Positions 1 through 10,673 of a stretch of 64,000 nucleotides of DNA are shown in pieces. The stretch is from Bathynomus jamesi (lineage: Eukaryota; Arthropoda; Malacostraca; Isopoda; Cirolanidae), in contig JAJOZX010000088.1 in assembly GCA_023014485.1 (NCBI GenBank), positions 1,436,001 to 1,500,000 of the forward strand, written 5' to 3'. Made by a program: the position numbers and the translations under genes. The stretch's first letter is position 1. Each line of letters opens with the position of its first letter. Below the pieces are notes generated by a model. That model searched no databases, was not told the origin of the DNA, and saw only the letters and a list, made by a program, of their open reading frames with translations.

Positions 1-2767
1 GACGGGTAAGATCGTCTTCCATAAATCGCGAGGGGTGAGCACGTCTACGAAAGAAAGGCCGAAATAGTACTTGTTCAAATTTGTTGAGAACACCTCGATG
101 GTGGGCAGGTCAGATCCCACCAGTTTTTCAGGTGCACCTACAGGGTACGGATTGTTCTTCATCTCCTTAGGTAGAAAGTATAGCTTGAATGGGTTCGTAC
201 GCCCTCCGAACAAGCTATCACCGCATTTGAGCGGATCCAACACCATTGAACGCTTGATGGTGTTTATTTCTTCACGTTACTGTCCATCTGTTTCCATCCG
301 TGCATCATACTCATGCTTTCACAAGATCTTATGAGTAAACAGGGTACCTTAATGGATACTTCTCCCGTGTTGCTGGCGTGTTTTATGTATACTCCGGCGT
401 GCTGCTGCATGTGTATGAGCCAGTAATTAGCCTTGTGTCCATAACTGCGAGGGTTGTTTCTGTGAATGACGGCTAAGGTGTCTTTAGGCATGAAATTGTT
501 CTTGAACACAGTAAAGCACAATGAGGCGATTGTGGTTGCGACTTGTAACGGATCACAGCTGAAACGGTTTATGTACATCCTTCTAAAGGCCTGGAAACAT
601 ACTTTAAGCACGCGCACATCATTCACGCAATAATGCTCACATTCATCAGCTATATTGTATGGATTAGTTTCATTAAAACTGTTATAGTAGCGGTCAAAAT
701 CTTCACGCTCACTATCACTCATGTTGGTGTAAAATATTGTTTGGGGGAAGGTAGTCCTACGTAATTAAAGTGTTGCTCGTGAGGAAAGTGTAAGGGAAAT
801 ACCTTTTGAAACTTCGGCGGCTACACCCATCACCTTGGGTAGCTTGGCTAGTTTACAAGGTGTGACTAATAAAGTATCTTTAAACTGAACATTACCTCTT
901 ATCTGCATTTGTATAAGCTTGTTTCCTCTTTTCAGGGGATCACCCGTGAATATCTCTGATGACTCGTGCTCAAGCACTTCCTTATAAAGGAACTGTGTCA
1001 AATTTTTCCCCGTTATGGGCAAGAATATACACAGTCATTTTTTTGAACTTGTCTGCTAACTTGACAATATAGGACACAAAGAGTTTCACAGGGCTGTCGT
1101 GTGCGATAATTTTAAAAACGTTTGTCCGTTTACCACATTTGTGACACTCATCACACTCAACCTCCATGCACTCATCGCACATAGTCTGGCTTACAAGTAG
1201 ATGTGGGATAACCTCTTTGGTTTCAGGGTTTGTGCAAGTTTCTATATCGTAGTACACAGTTATACAAGGTCTATTTTTAGGCTTAGCGTCTTTTATATAT
1301 CATACATGTCTCACTCCATCCGCCTTATATTTCTCATGGCATGTAGGACAGTGAATTTCATCACATTTATGCCTGAATTTCCCCAATTATCCATCATATG
1401 AAACATACCACATTCACAGATTCTCATTTTCCTGCAAGTGTCCAGTGACTTATGGAACTCAAAGCATTTATTATTGAAAAATGTACGTCTGCACACTACA
1501 TTCCCTCTTCTCAGCTTCAACTACACGACTTTCACATTTGGAGCTTTTACACTTCTCACATACCATGTGGCATTCCTTACAATGTTTCAATATATCATCC
1601 TCAAAGTCGAGACATCCCTTACACCAATCATGATGCCTTCCATATTTTCGACTTTTATCATAACTCGCGTAAAGCTCCTTTATATTGCGGATAGGGAGAT
1701 ACGTTGTTCCTAACAATCCTAAAATAAGTAGAGGTCTTGTACGATCTCTCACACAGCTTTTTAAAATATACACAGTCCTACGACGATCATCCATTTCAAA
1801 TACAACTATACGAACATTCATTTCCTGCTCTACCCTTCTCAGCTCCTCAGGGCCCATATTACACTCAAACTCATGCTTACAATCTGAAGCCAATTTACGA
1901 ACACGCTGCACAACCGTAGCCAACCAAATATTTTGGACCCAGGTATTTACTACAGTAAAAATATGGGCTAAGACTACTGCTATAAAGCCGCAACCACGCT
2001 CGGCGTTTATATGCTTTCTGTAAATATTCTGCAAATTGAAGTTAAGAGTATAAGGTGTGGCACTATGACAAGGAACACGGAATATTCTGTCAATATCTAC
2101 CGTGAAATTGTCCATATTGAAGGTTGTACTACTTTGAGAGGCCTGCATTATACGGCCAAAGATATATTCTATGTCTACAGTTGCCAAGTGTCTGAATGGT
2201 ATTACTACCCAAAAATCATCTACATCCCCGTCATCTGTCCCGAACCCGAAGGACAACCTCGTCCTGACTTCACGTTCGTCGCGGATCTGAAGGGCAAGCT
2301 CCACAATACGTTCAACTACGCGCCGCAGTCCGTTTTCAACACCGTTGATATACAGGGTTCCAGGGCCAACCCTGACTACGTACCGATTTCTAGTCAGGGC
2401 CGGGGTGGGGTTAGCGGTCCCTACCAGTTCCTCTACAGCACGAGAAGCTGCTGGTGTGGAGGATGTACACGGAATTGAACAAGAATAAGGGGGTACAAAT
2501 TTAATTGAGGAGGGAGGAGCCCTCTACGTCGTAAGACGTAGAGGGCTGGGACTCTATTACTCGGGGTCTAACAACCGGTGCACTCCTGGCACGTTTTATA
2601 CCTGACGTGGAAGGTTCTTTATCATTGTGCCTCCGCTTTGAACTGCCACGTGGTGGAGGTGTCGCTGGTGAGGGTTCGTCAGCGGGGACGGAGTCTGTAA
2701 CCACAACTACACTGTCATCGTGGTCGTGTGTAATATCGACGATGGGGGTGCTGTACCTCATCGTCAT
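1..2767 (-). pseudogene. Polinton DNA polymerase B, decayed, 3' end outside window
   Basis: Remnant of the protein-primed family B polymerase that would copy the linear element. Read leftwards it has a Ser/Pro/Thr-rich N-terminal tail (2767-2501), then a 277-codon block (2304-1471) with a conserved RGCGFIAVVLAH segment and several Cys pairs (CKGC, CKEC, CEKC), more Cys-rich sequence to 1311, exonuclease motif I YYDIETCTNP (about 1255), motif II LAHNGEKFDT (about 1020) and motif III YCVNDVRVL (about 630). The polymerase palm begins near 240. At least five frame changes break it. Compared with copy B it is 48 nt shorter just after NPFKL, which removes the stretch holding the catalytic-Asp motif (DFCSLYP in copy B). 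The thumb lies beyond the window edge. Identity is from motifs and from the match to copy B. Confidence 0.85.
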
Positions 2768-2874
2768 TCACGGTTCTGTGGAAGAAGAAAAACAAGATTG
2801 TAGAATATAAAGAGCAACACTTAAATTTTTTTATATTTTTTAAATGTTCTACTTAGGGGTGTGACGTGTTAGAG
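2768..2874. promoter_or_regulatory. Divergent intergenic region between polB and ATPase
   Basis: An AT-rich spacer of about 107 bp separates the leftward polymerase gene from the rightward ATPase block, so it should hold promoters for both directions. The part just before the ATPase start (a run of T/A then TGTTCTACTTAGGGGTGTGA) recurs in slightly changed form before the copy B ATPase (54.6 kb). No specific box could be assigned. Confidence 0.35.
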
Positions 2875-3493
2875 ATGGAATCTGTAGAAAAATTCAGGTT
2901 CACAAGCCCATCCACATGTATTATATCTGGCCCTACAGGATGTGGTAAAACTGTGTTTATGCTTAAAATAATTAAGGGGAGATGTTTTCAAAATTTGTGC
3001 ATAAAGTAATATGGTGCTATTCGATGTACCAATCAGTGTTCAACGAGTACCAAGATGATATTTTGTTCCACAAAGGGATATATGACGTAATTCGTTAAAC
3101 TGAACTTAGCATACAGTTATTGTAATTGAGATCTCGTTGGAAATGGATAAAACGTTTGCCGAGACATTTACAGTGTTCTCCCAACATCTTAACATAAGCT
3201 TTTTCTTCATCAATCAGGATCTATTTTTCAAAAATAGATACATGCGAGATGTGTCGTTCAATACACAATATCTAGTCTTATTCGCACAACGTAGAGATGT
3301 GTCACAAATTGGGGTATTAACCAATCAAATGTTCCCGAATCGGCGTAAGAAGTTTTCGGAAGTTTATAAAGAAGCTACAAGTCAGCGTTACGGATATTTA
3401 CTTTGTGACCTTCACCCCCGAAACACGTCTAGGGTGCTTCTAAGAACGAATATATTCCCAAACGAGCCTGAAACGGTGTATATTCCAGAATGA
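2875..3493 (+). pseudogene. Polinton packaging ATPase (A32/FtsK-HerA type), frameshifted
   Basis: DNA-packaging ATPase of the virus-like gene set. The start ATG at 2875 opens a frame with the Walker A motif SGPTGCGKT about 20 residues in, which stops at 3009. The C-terminal two thirds resume in another frame from about 3137 (119 codons, including LFAQRRDVSQ and ending TVYIPE). The Walker B stretch seen in copy B (TIIVIDDL) is garbled here. The stop overlaps the start of the next gene by ATGA, a compact virus-like arrangement. Copy B matches closely (54669-55299). Confidence 0.8.
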
Positions 3494-3808
3494 CAAAGAG
3501 GCTAAAGAAATACCGTGAATTAATAAAAATCTATCATCGATTTCCCCGTGCATTTCAGCAGATGTTTGTTAAAAATATCGACTCAGACTTTTTAAAATGC
3601 ATCTGTGAAATCTGCCTTAATGTTATAAAATGTACCAATGAAATCCCCTCAGAAGGCTCGCCTCCGTCGTTACAAAAACATAATACGTACGCTCGCTCGT
3701 AAAAGTCAAACTGTGAGGAATAAAAAGCGAATTATTGTACAAAGAGGGGGATCATTCCTTCCCATCTTATTTTCAGGTTTGGGATCTTTACTGATTAGAT
3801 TAATATAA
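3490..3808 (+). pseudogene. Small basic/hydrophobic Polinton protein (adenovirus pX-like)
   Basis: About 105 codons. The first 48 (MTKRLKKYRE..., then KNIDSDFLKCICEICLN) are open. A frame change near 3640 switches to a Lys/Arg-rich stretch followed by GGSFLPILFSGLGSLL, a Gly/Leu-rich hydrophobic tail. A basic body with a hydrophobic tail is what small DNA-condensing pX/mu-like virion proteins of adenovirus relatives look like, so I infer that role. The paralogue at 55.3 kb has 5 nt more at the frame change. The TAA stop overlaps the next ATG by one base. Confidence 0.55.
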
Positions 3809-4514
3809 TGAATAAAGTGGTAGTGATTCCGCACGAGGTGTATGTTTCACTGCAAAGTTCAGAGTCCAGACACGGTTCTAGAACCCCGTAAAAGCAGGCT
3901 TAAAAGAATGGAAAGCGAATTGATAGGCCTATTAAACAGTGAAAAGTCACCTGATGAGAAAAGGATCTTGTACCAACAGGCTCTGCAGAAATTTCTTCAT
4001 GAATACGAAGATTATAAGAATCCGACCGAGATCCCTGTGGTTATTAGGCACAGCGCGAGCAACGCGCGACATAAGGACTTGGGCCCTTCATTAGAGATGA
4101 CCAACAAAAAAATAACGGAACGCAACAAATCGAGCATGTATTAAAAAGCAGTCTCCCACATACATTGAGGAATAAAGGCTTAAGTCTTTGCAATCTATTA
4201 AGTGAGGACCCCATCATAGAGTGAACCGATACAGGCGAGGTCATTGTTGAAGGAACAAGGGTACAGGGATCCAATATCGTCGACATTGTCTATCGTCTGG
4301 TGAGAAAGTGGGACAGGTCCTCACCATCAGGATGGAAGTATATTAAAGCAAAACTACAACAAATAAATGTCCCCAAAACATTGATAGGAGATCTGAATAG
4401 GTTAAAAGACTTGGAGCAAGTCTCGCATGTGCCACTACTGAGTACGCCATCACCCCAACGATAGCATCTCTGAAGAAGAGAAAGAAGAGGCCAAACAACA
4501 ACGGCCAACCCTAT
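3808..4514 (+). pseudogene. Conserved Polinton protein of unknown function
   Basis: The frame opens MNKVVVIPHEVYVSL, then continues in another frame as a charged helical segment (RLKRMESELIGLLNSEK, DEKRILYQQALQKFLHEYE). After a frame change near 4130 comes a second conserved part that is clearer in copy B (GSNIIDIVHDLVRK, GWEHIKARLQQINTPK) and a Lys/Arg-Pro tail. The gene sits between the pX-like gene and the integrase in both copies. I recognise it only as a recurrent Polinton gene and assign no function. Confidence 0.5.
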
Positions 4515-4537
4515 CCACGTGTCTCTAAATTACGCAA

Positions 4538-5612
4538 ATGGTTAACATATTAAGAAAACGCTATTATGATATTTCTAACCCAGCCTCCTATGGCGGTGTT
4601 GATAGACTGTAAAGAGGTGTTTACAATGATGGAGTAGGGAGAAAAGATTTTGAGAGGTTTATGCGGGAGCAGGATGCTTGTACACTTCATAAGCTGGTGA
4701 GAAAAAGGTTTAAAACATCCAGGACAACAGCGGCTCGATTGACTATTTAGCAAGCGGATTTAACAGACATGCAAAGATATTCAGTATATAATGATGGCTT
4801 CGCTACATCCTATTCATAATAGATGTATTCTCTAGATATCTGTGGCTAATTCCTCTGAAAAATAAATCTCCTGAAATAGTTGCTAAAGCTACCAAAACGC
4901 TGATGTTGAAAGAAAACAGGGTTCCAAGCTATTTTTGTACGGATATGCGGAAAGAATTTATAGACCGAGCTTTTCAGAACATGTTGGCAGAGTTTAATAT
5001 CAGTTACTATACAACACTAGCAATTCTATACATAAGGCCTCTTTAGCTGAATGAGTTCAATGTACCTAAAGGAGCGCATGCATTGCTATTTTACACAAAA
5101 ACACATACAGATATATAGACATTCTGGGATCATTGGCCTCGTCATACAACCGTTCACACGATCGCGCGATTGGGGCAACACGTAACGAGGTTTTAGAAAG
5201 AGGTATGCAAACAGAGTGTGAGGTGAGAAGAGATATTCATAGAGCACCGCCACACTCTACACATTTCAAAATCAATGATTATGTAAGGCTATCGCGTTCG
5301 GGAAATAAATTCGCGAAAGGATTTGAGCAAGGGTGGACACGTGAAATTTTTAAAGTTAGGGCGATGAGACCTAAAGGCGAGATAATGATGTATTACCTAG
5401 AAGATTTGAATGGGGAAAAAATCGCAGGAGGCTTTTACTGTGAGGAGTTGCAGAAAGTGACATTTAATTTAGGAAAAAATGTGTTTAAAATTAAAAACTT
5501 TTTAGGCAGCAGAGGTTCAGGAAAGAGAAAAATGTACCTGGTGAAATGGCTAGGGTACCCAGAAAGCTTCAACACCTATATAAAAGCTGATGCAATAATG
5601 AAGCTTAAATAG
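4538..5612 (+). pseudogene. Polinton integrase (retroviral-type) with chromodomain, decayed
   Basis: DDE-type integrase that would insert the element. The N-terminal and core parts are interrupted by several stops (including TAA near 4608, TAG near 4635 and TAG near 4748) and frame changes, but the order can be read: a VNILRKRYYDISNP start, the core around FIIDVFSRYLWLIPL, CTDMRKEF with the second catalytic Asp, and the place of the third acidic residue (SLAE followed at once by a stop, near 5050). The last 159 codons (5133-5612) are open and hold the SYNRSHDRAIG segment and a chromodomain-like end (YLVKWLGYPESFNTYI). Chromodomain tails are known in Polinton integrases and are thought to steer insertion to chromatin. 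Confidence 0.8.
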
Positions 5613-5620
5613 TAGGCAAC

Positions 5621-6482
5621 ATGGCGCCTAACCACTTCTATGTCACACTCCCGTCCTCTTCTTTTCTGTCTGTACATCCTAACAACACAGTAGCCAAATT
5701 TATAACAGAACTCCATGGGCCCATTGAATTGGAACGTGATTTGTATGAGGTGGAGTTATTCGAACTAGCCACCAACTTCTTAAGTATTGATTATAAAGAA
5801 CCCGTTTTAACGGTTCTTAGAGTCGTGATGAGTGTGAAAAGGCAGGGGTAATTAGGGATGAAACCATGCTTGCCGCCCGGAATGGGGAGGCCCTGTATTA
5901 CACTACAGTAGTAACACTAGGCCCGGTCGTTATGGTGCGGCTGAGGATGTTGTGAGAGACTTAAACGGAAGTTTAAAATGCTCAAATCTTACGGCTGATT
6001 TAGTATACGAAATCGTAAATAAGGAAACCCCTGCATATGCTCTGACCCTAAAATCACAGGATAATAGAAATATTAAAGACAAAGGATTGTTCCAAATTAT
6101 AACCGAGGGCCGATATGGAGCAGCGTTCCAAAGAGATACCTTTCACGAGGCACAACATGACTTGTCCAGATTAATGTATCAGTTGAAATTGGAAAAATTG
6201 GATGTTGGCTATCTATCCCCAGACATGTGCTATATTTACAGCAATATCGTGGAGCATCAATTTGTTGGGGATACCCAGGCGCGTCTGCTGCGCATTGCAC
6301 ACATTCCCAACCATAGAGGGAAGAGCGTGAGTATTACGTATGACAAGCCCCATTATGTGAATGTTGCGACTAACCTATTAACCAATATCTCATTATATAT
6401 AAGAACGATTGAGGGAAAAAATTTCCCATTCGGTGATGGGAGCTTAACAGTGAAGCTACACTTTCGTCGCATTCAGGTATAA
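5621..6482 (+). pseudogene. Putative minor capsid (penton-like) protein
   Basis: Starts MAPNHFYVTLPSSSF, a recognisable N-terminus of Polinton minor-capsid proteins, with NNTVAKFITELHGPIEL following. The first frame stops near 5850. The rest reads in a second frame from about 5950 to 6482, with CYIYSNIVEHQFVGDTQ and, near the end, PFGDGSLTVKLHFRR. It would form the capsid vertices if the assignment to the penton-like jelly-roll family is right; that is family recall, not structure. The stop codon overlaps the next ATG by one base. The copy B counterpart is at 57.4-58.25 kb. Confidence 0.6.
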
Positions 6483-6748
6483 TGACCCGAAGGCCATTGT
6501 TGACGAGAGGAGCCAGATACCTTGGGAGGAAAGCGTTACAATCAGGTTTTAACACAGTGGAAGACATAATGGGTGGAACTAAACTTAAAGAAGCTCCAAA
6601 AAAACATTTAAAACGTACGTAGGACGAAATCATTAAAGATGCAAAGAGAAAAATGTGTGTTGGCGGGAAGGAGATGAGGGCTGTCCGGAAGAAGGAGTTG
6701 CCACGTGGCGTTAAACGCAAATGGATATATCACAAAGAAGTGTTCTAA
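6482..6748 (+). pseudogene. pVI-like small virion protein, truncated
   Basis: Short basic reading frame. Residues 10-35 (GARYLGRKALQSGFNTVEDI) match the copy B gene at 58.26 kb, where they follow a Gly/Leu-rich amphipathic segment (GSGIGSIFSTILGSA). That membrane-active-looking N-terminus is missing here, and a TAG interrupts the frame near 6620. The tail is Lys/Arg-rich. The place between penton-like and major capsid genes and the amphipathic-plus-basic build resemble adenovirus protein VI; the assignment is tentative. Confidence 0.5.
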
Positions 6749-6865
6749 GCAAATGAAGCCTATGGTTGCTCATTTTTTTAACTGATATAAGCTGAGGACA
6801 TTACTCTCACGAATCATAGGCTGATTACTACTTGTCGAGAGAGGTGGCACTATTTCTGACTCATC

Positions 6866-8163
6866 CTGGCACGCTTCATCCATCCTTGTAGCTCACAATG
6901 TTGTAAATCGGAGCTGTCCCTCTTTGATATGCCCCCAACACAAGTTTCTATTGAGCACAGTGACTTTTTTACAATTAACCCAATAAACACAATTAGTTCC
7001 CCGAGTGCTCCTATAGAGTTCGTGATACCCAGCTCAGGCACATACTTTTTTTATCGAAGCTGCATGCACATGTACGCTAAACTACGTACAGACCATTCTG
7101 ATGGAACGGACTGCGATGATAATTATTCTGCATACCCTGAAACCAACTTTCTGCACTCCATATTCAGTCAGTGTGAAGTGTATTTAAACCAGGTCAATAT
7201 TTCGCAGGAACGGGTTATTATCACCTACGAGCCTATCTGGAAAATGTCCTCAATTTTTAAAAAGAAGCCAAGGATACCTTTTTAACTGCCGAGGGCTATT
7301 ATCAGCTTAAAGACGAACGTAGTATAAAGGACAAATTAAAAAATTCTAAAAAGAAGATATACGAGTGTTTTGGACGTCTGCATACAGACTTCACATTCCA
7401 GGAGAAACTGCTTATGAATGGGGTGGATATGAAATTCAAGCTCACCCGCACGAATCCTGAGATCTGCATAAATATGGGGCCTGATCAAGAAGAGGGCGCA
7501 AAACCCGTTGTGATTCACATCATGGAAACATATCTCCGCGTGCGTCGAGTGAAAATAAACTCTGTTAAACAATTAGAAATTGAAAAAATTTAATACACGC
7601 AACAGCAAAATACCCAATTAACAGAGTACAGATCAAACTATACATGGTGCCCGCAGGGTTGGCCTCGAAGAAGATACAAAACGTGGCCCTGGGAGTTCTA
7701 CCTAAAAGATTATTAATTGGAATGCAGGATCACGATTCGACGAATGGAAAATATAAAAAGGACGCCTTTAAATTCGAAATTTCGGCCTTAAAAATATAAC
7801 TCTATACGTCAATGGCGTTGCGTTGAGTGGGACTATAGATACGACTACTCATCAGATGCTGTGTTCCCGCTTTGCGCAAGAGCTTATAGTAATCTGGCCC
7901 ATATTGCAGGTGCTTGTGATGAGCTCGGGATTGGGGTAACGCAGAAAGAATTCATTGATCAATTTAACCTTTACCCATTTGATATCACACCCGACTTATC
8001 TGCTAGTGTAATTATACACTTTAGTCCACAACAAAATGGGAACATCTCAGTCAGATTAGAATTCGCCAACCCGATAGACGCTCCTATTAGTGTACTCTTA
8101 TACCTCGAGTCACAAGTCCTAATTGAGGTCGACCGCTTCAGAAACGTAATTACTGACTTTTAA
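6866..8163 (+). pseudogene. Polinton major capsid protein (hexon-like), frameshifted
   Basis: Double jelly-roll major capsid protein of the virus-like gene set. The start is inferred from copy B: the ATG there is CTG here (6866). Visible pieces are PPTQVSIEHSDFFTINP, SPSAPIEFVIPSSGTYF and ETNFLHSIFSQCEVYLN (to 7285), a middle part in other frames (ADEG-type gaps, FTFQEKLL, MKFKLTR, VVIHIMETYLRVRRV), and an open C-terminal 100 codons (7861-8163) with FNLYPFDITPDLS and a last strand ending RNVITDF. At least four frame changes separate the pieces. The protease gene starts 2 nt after the stop. Confidence 0.8.
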
Positions 8164-8164
8164 A

Positions 8165-8502
8165 ATGGATGCGAATACACTTCAGAGAGTAATGAATAGT
8201 GACCGAATCACACGCTCCAAATTTAGCGGTGTTTGCAAAAAATGAAACATTGAAATTACCAACTACGAGAAAATATGGGGGAATTATTGCAAACACGGAC
8301 ATTGTTAGGGCAATGAGATTCATTGGTTTGCAATATACTTTAAAAATAGGGAAAGAATGTATTATTTTAATTCACTGGGGACTCATCCCTGGAGTGACCC
8401 TGTTATTGTAAAATTTCTCGAACAGTTGCATATCCTCGAAATTGTCTGGAATCCCCACCGATTACAAGGATATTTTAGTCACGTGGAAAGGGATATATAA
8501 AT
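8165..8502 (+). pseudogene. Adenain-like cysteine protease, decayed
   Basis: Maturation protease of the element. The ATG directly follows the capsid stop and opens MDANTLQRVMNSDRITRSKF. The frame soon breaks, and pieces continue in other frames (IHWFAIYFKNRERMYYFNSLG with the catalytic-His region, then VKFLEQLHILEIVWN). The section that carries the catalytic Cys in copy B is absent: text jumps from a GYFSHV-like segment to the final LFDLCD-like segment within an AT-rich patch near 8500. Copy B is at 60020-60462. Confidence 0.7.
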
Positions 8503-8987
8503 TTTTTTTTAATTATTCGATTTGTGCGACACTGAGCTGAATGATGAATTGGTATGCGAGCAGATGAAAAAAAAGTCCCCATTTGTGCGCATTCGATGTA
8601 TTGTGTAAAGTTTTCCGCGTGTACATGTAATTGTAACTATATTGTGTAAAATATAAGATGTTCCAATAATGGTAGTCTTATTTATTGGATGCTAATTCTG
8701 TAAGCAGAATTGTACTAATTTATAAAACATGATTTCTACCATTTAATAAATTGATGAAAATACTGTCTTATTCCTAACCAAAAGAAAAAAAGCTTACATT
8801 ATTTCCCCGACGACCTGGCAATCGTTGGACTGGATGTGAGCCAATACTTCGACCTCCGTATTTAGGTCACTGGGTTGACTGTAATACCTCCAAATCGCCG
8901 TCGACTATTTGTTTTTTTTCAAAACTGTCACGATATTAAACAAATCATCCACATTGAATCTTTTTTAATTAAAATAAATTTGTTCCG

Positions 8988-9018
<31 letters not shown>
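8503..9018. other. Polinton A right terminal region and flank, no gene
   Basis: AT-rich sequence. Up to about 8800 it shows patchy likeness to the stretch after the copy B protease, so it is probably the element's non-coding right end. From 8800 to 8985 nothing is recognised. A (TA)n tract with a short ACACAC tail (8987-9018) leads into the next element. Confidence 0.5.
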
Positions 9019-9488
9019 TAGTGGTGGACCGGATATCCGCATCATTTTTAACAACCGCATCCGCAATTCTGACTGCGGATGTTATGCGGATATTACCTCT
9101 AAGAAATTCTGCAATTTACAATTAAATTAGCTTATAAAGTAGCTTATAAAGCCCAGTCATGCACATTTCATGTAAAGTATTAATTAGTAATGAACAAACA
9201 AATATATAAACCTCAAAATATAAATACATGGTAACAGAAAATTGAATGAAACTTGTTCCATTGAATTTTCTGTGGCTGAAACTCTTGAGAAAGTTATTAT
9301 TTTTATCATAATGAAAACATTGATATTACTTTTAATTCTTATGCATTGCCTACCATAATAGTAATATCACGAAATTTGAAAAATTGTCATACATTCATAA
9401 TTCTATATTATATTGATAGATTAACTAAATATCGGCATCCGCATCCGCATCCGCGGATGTTGTAAAACTGACATCCGGTTCACCACTA
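9019..9488. mobile_element. Non-autonomous hAT-type MITE, CCGCAT-rich ends
   Basis: 470-bp element with imperfect inverted ends: TAGTGGTGGACCGGAT at the left and the complement of TAGTGGTGAACCGGAT at the right. Subterminal copies of the hexamer CCGCAT occur at both ends (near 9035-9085 and 9430-9460), which is usual for transposase-binding sites in hAT elements. No coding potential. (TA)n/(CA)n microsatellite on both sides hides any target duplication. Confidence 0.7.
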
Positions 9489-9525
9489 ATATATATATAT
9501 ATATATATATCTATATATATATATA

Positions 9526-10420
9526 TAGGCCCGGATTTAGCTATAGGCGAACTAGGCGATCGCCTAGGGCCGCCTCGCGCCAAAGGGGGCCTCGCTCAAG
9601 CCGTTTTGCGCGTTCTGTTCAAGTGATATTAATGATTTAGAACTCTATGAAGAACTTAAAGTACTTTGCAGGTTTATACCTGAGAAAACAGATCTCGGAA
9701 ATGCCCTTGTTTATATAGTGCAAAAACAACTAAGTGAGATTTATCCTAATGTTTATGTTGCACTTCGAATAGTACTAACCATCCCAGTTACTGTTGCTTC
9801 GGCTGAAAGAAATTTCTCGCGTCTCAAACTTATTAAAACATATTTGCGTTCCACCATGTCTCAAGCGAGATTGCAATCATTAGCTATGTTATCAATAGAA
9901 AACGATATAACAAATTCATTAGATTATTCTCAATTAATTGAAGAGTTTAGCTCGAAGAAAAGTAGAAAAGCATTGCTGTAATATTCAAGGAGCATCTGAA
10001 CCAAATATTAAAGCATTAATATTTAGCCTGATAAGTCGATCGCTCACTATTATAAAAAATTAAATGTCAACATCTCTTATACATCACATATGAAAAACGT
10101 TTGTATACTATGGAAAGTCATTACCTATAATATTATATAAATCTTAGAAATCATTGTCTTATATTTTCGATACAAATCTTGATTCATATTATAATTTATA
10201 CTTATTTGTATGGTTTATTTATATTTCTTATACAATTTCCATGCGTGATTATTTTGGTTTGGTTTAATTTTTAAGTGCTGGCATAGTTCTGTCTATGCGG
10301 GATTCTAATATTGCTGGTATAGTACCGATAATTAAGTCCATATTTTCATATATATAGGCCTAGGGCCTCGCAATTTCTAGATCTGCCTAGGGCCTCGCAA
10401 CTTCTAGATCCGGCCCCGTA
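9526..10420 (+). mobile_element. Internally deleted hAT element
   Basis: 895-bp element between (TA)n tracts. The left end TAGGCCCGGATTTAG pairs with the right end, whose complement reads TACGGGGCCGGATCTAG. Subterminal GCCTAGGGC motifs occur on both sides (about 9565, 10365 and 10388). It contains only the 3' end of a transposase gene (9629-9981). Target duplication is not visible because the flanks are microsatellite. Confidence 0.7.
9629..9981 (+). pseudogene. hAT transposase C-terminal fragment
   Basis: Open for about 117 codons without a convincing start, so it is a 5'-truncated gene. It contains VTVASAERNFSRLKLIKTYL followed by STMSQARLQSLAMLSIE, the C-terminal dimerisation region typical of hAT transposases of the zinc-finger MYM-like group, and ends KKSRKALL. 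The catalytic DDE part is missing, so it cannot encode an active enzyme alone. Confidence 0.8.
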
Positions 10421-10427
10421 TATATAT

Positions 10428-10463
<36 letters not shown>

Positions 10464-10536
10464 ATTGAGGATACATGCTATTTTAATGAAACATTTGATA
10501 AACTAATTTTAAATAAATGTTAACACGTAATTTGAT

Positions 10537-10673
10537 AAAAACCCACTCTAATAGACAGAGTTTATTTCCACAACAGTTTCGATGCCCACTGGCATCCTCT
10601 TCAGGAGGAAGAGGATGCCACTGGGCATCGAAACTGTTGTGGAAATAAACTCTGTCTATTAGAGTGGGTTTTT
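10537..10673. repeat. Near-perfect inverted repeat, 65-bp arms
   Basis: Arms 10537-10601 and 10609-10673 are complementary with one mismatch (CCCACTGG against CCCAGTGG) and a 7-nt loop. The arm contains TTTCGATGCCCACTGGCATC and AAACCCACTC. Text of this kind (a cruciform next to CGAAAC...GTGG...AATAAAC) recalls terminal regions of Penelope-like retroelements, but no coding part lies nearby, so the origin is uncertain. Confidence 0.85.

Larger units (their letters stand above)
1..8800. mobile_element. Polinton/Maverick copy A (left part outside window)
   Basis: A virus-like self-synthesising transposon. The sequence shows DNA polymerase B on the minus strand (1-2767) and, on the plus strand, packaging ATPase, small pX-like protein, a conserved unknown, integrase, penton-like protein, pVI-like protein, major capsid protein and adenain-like protease, ending near 8500. 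The right end is placed near 8800 only because AT-rich text after the protease (a stretch ending in TCTTATTCCTAACCAAAAG) resembles the matching place in copy B. No terminal inverted repeat can be tested because the left end is outside the window. All genes carry stops or frame changes, so this is a dead copy. Copy B at 51.8-60.8 kb has the same order and orientation. Confidence 0.9.

Noticed and set aside
8800..8985. Possible Polinton terminal inverted repeat
   Set aside because: The partner end is outside the window for copy A and lost in copy B, so it cannot be tested.
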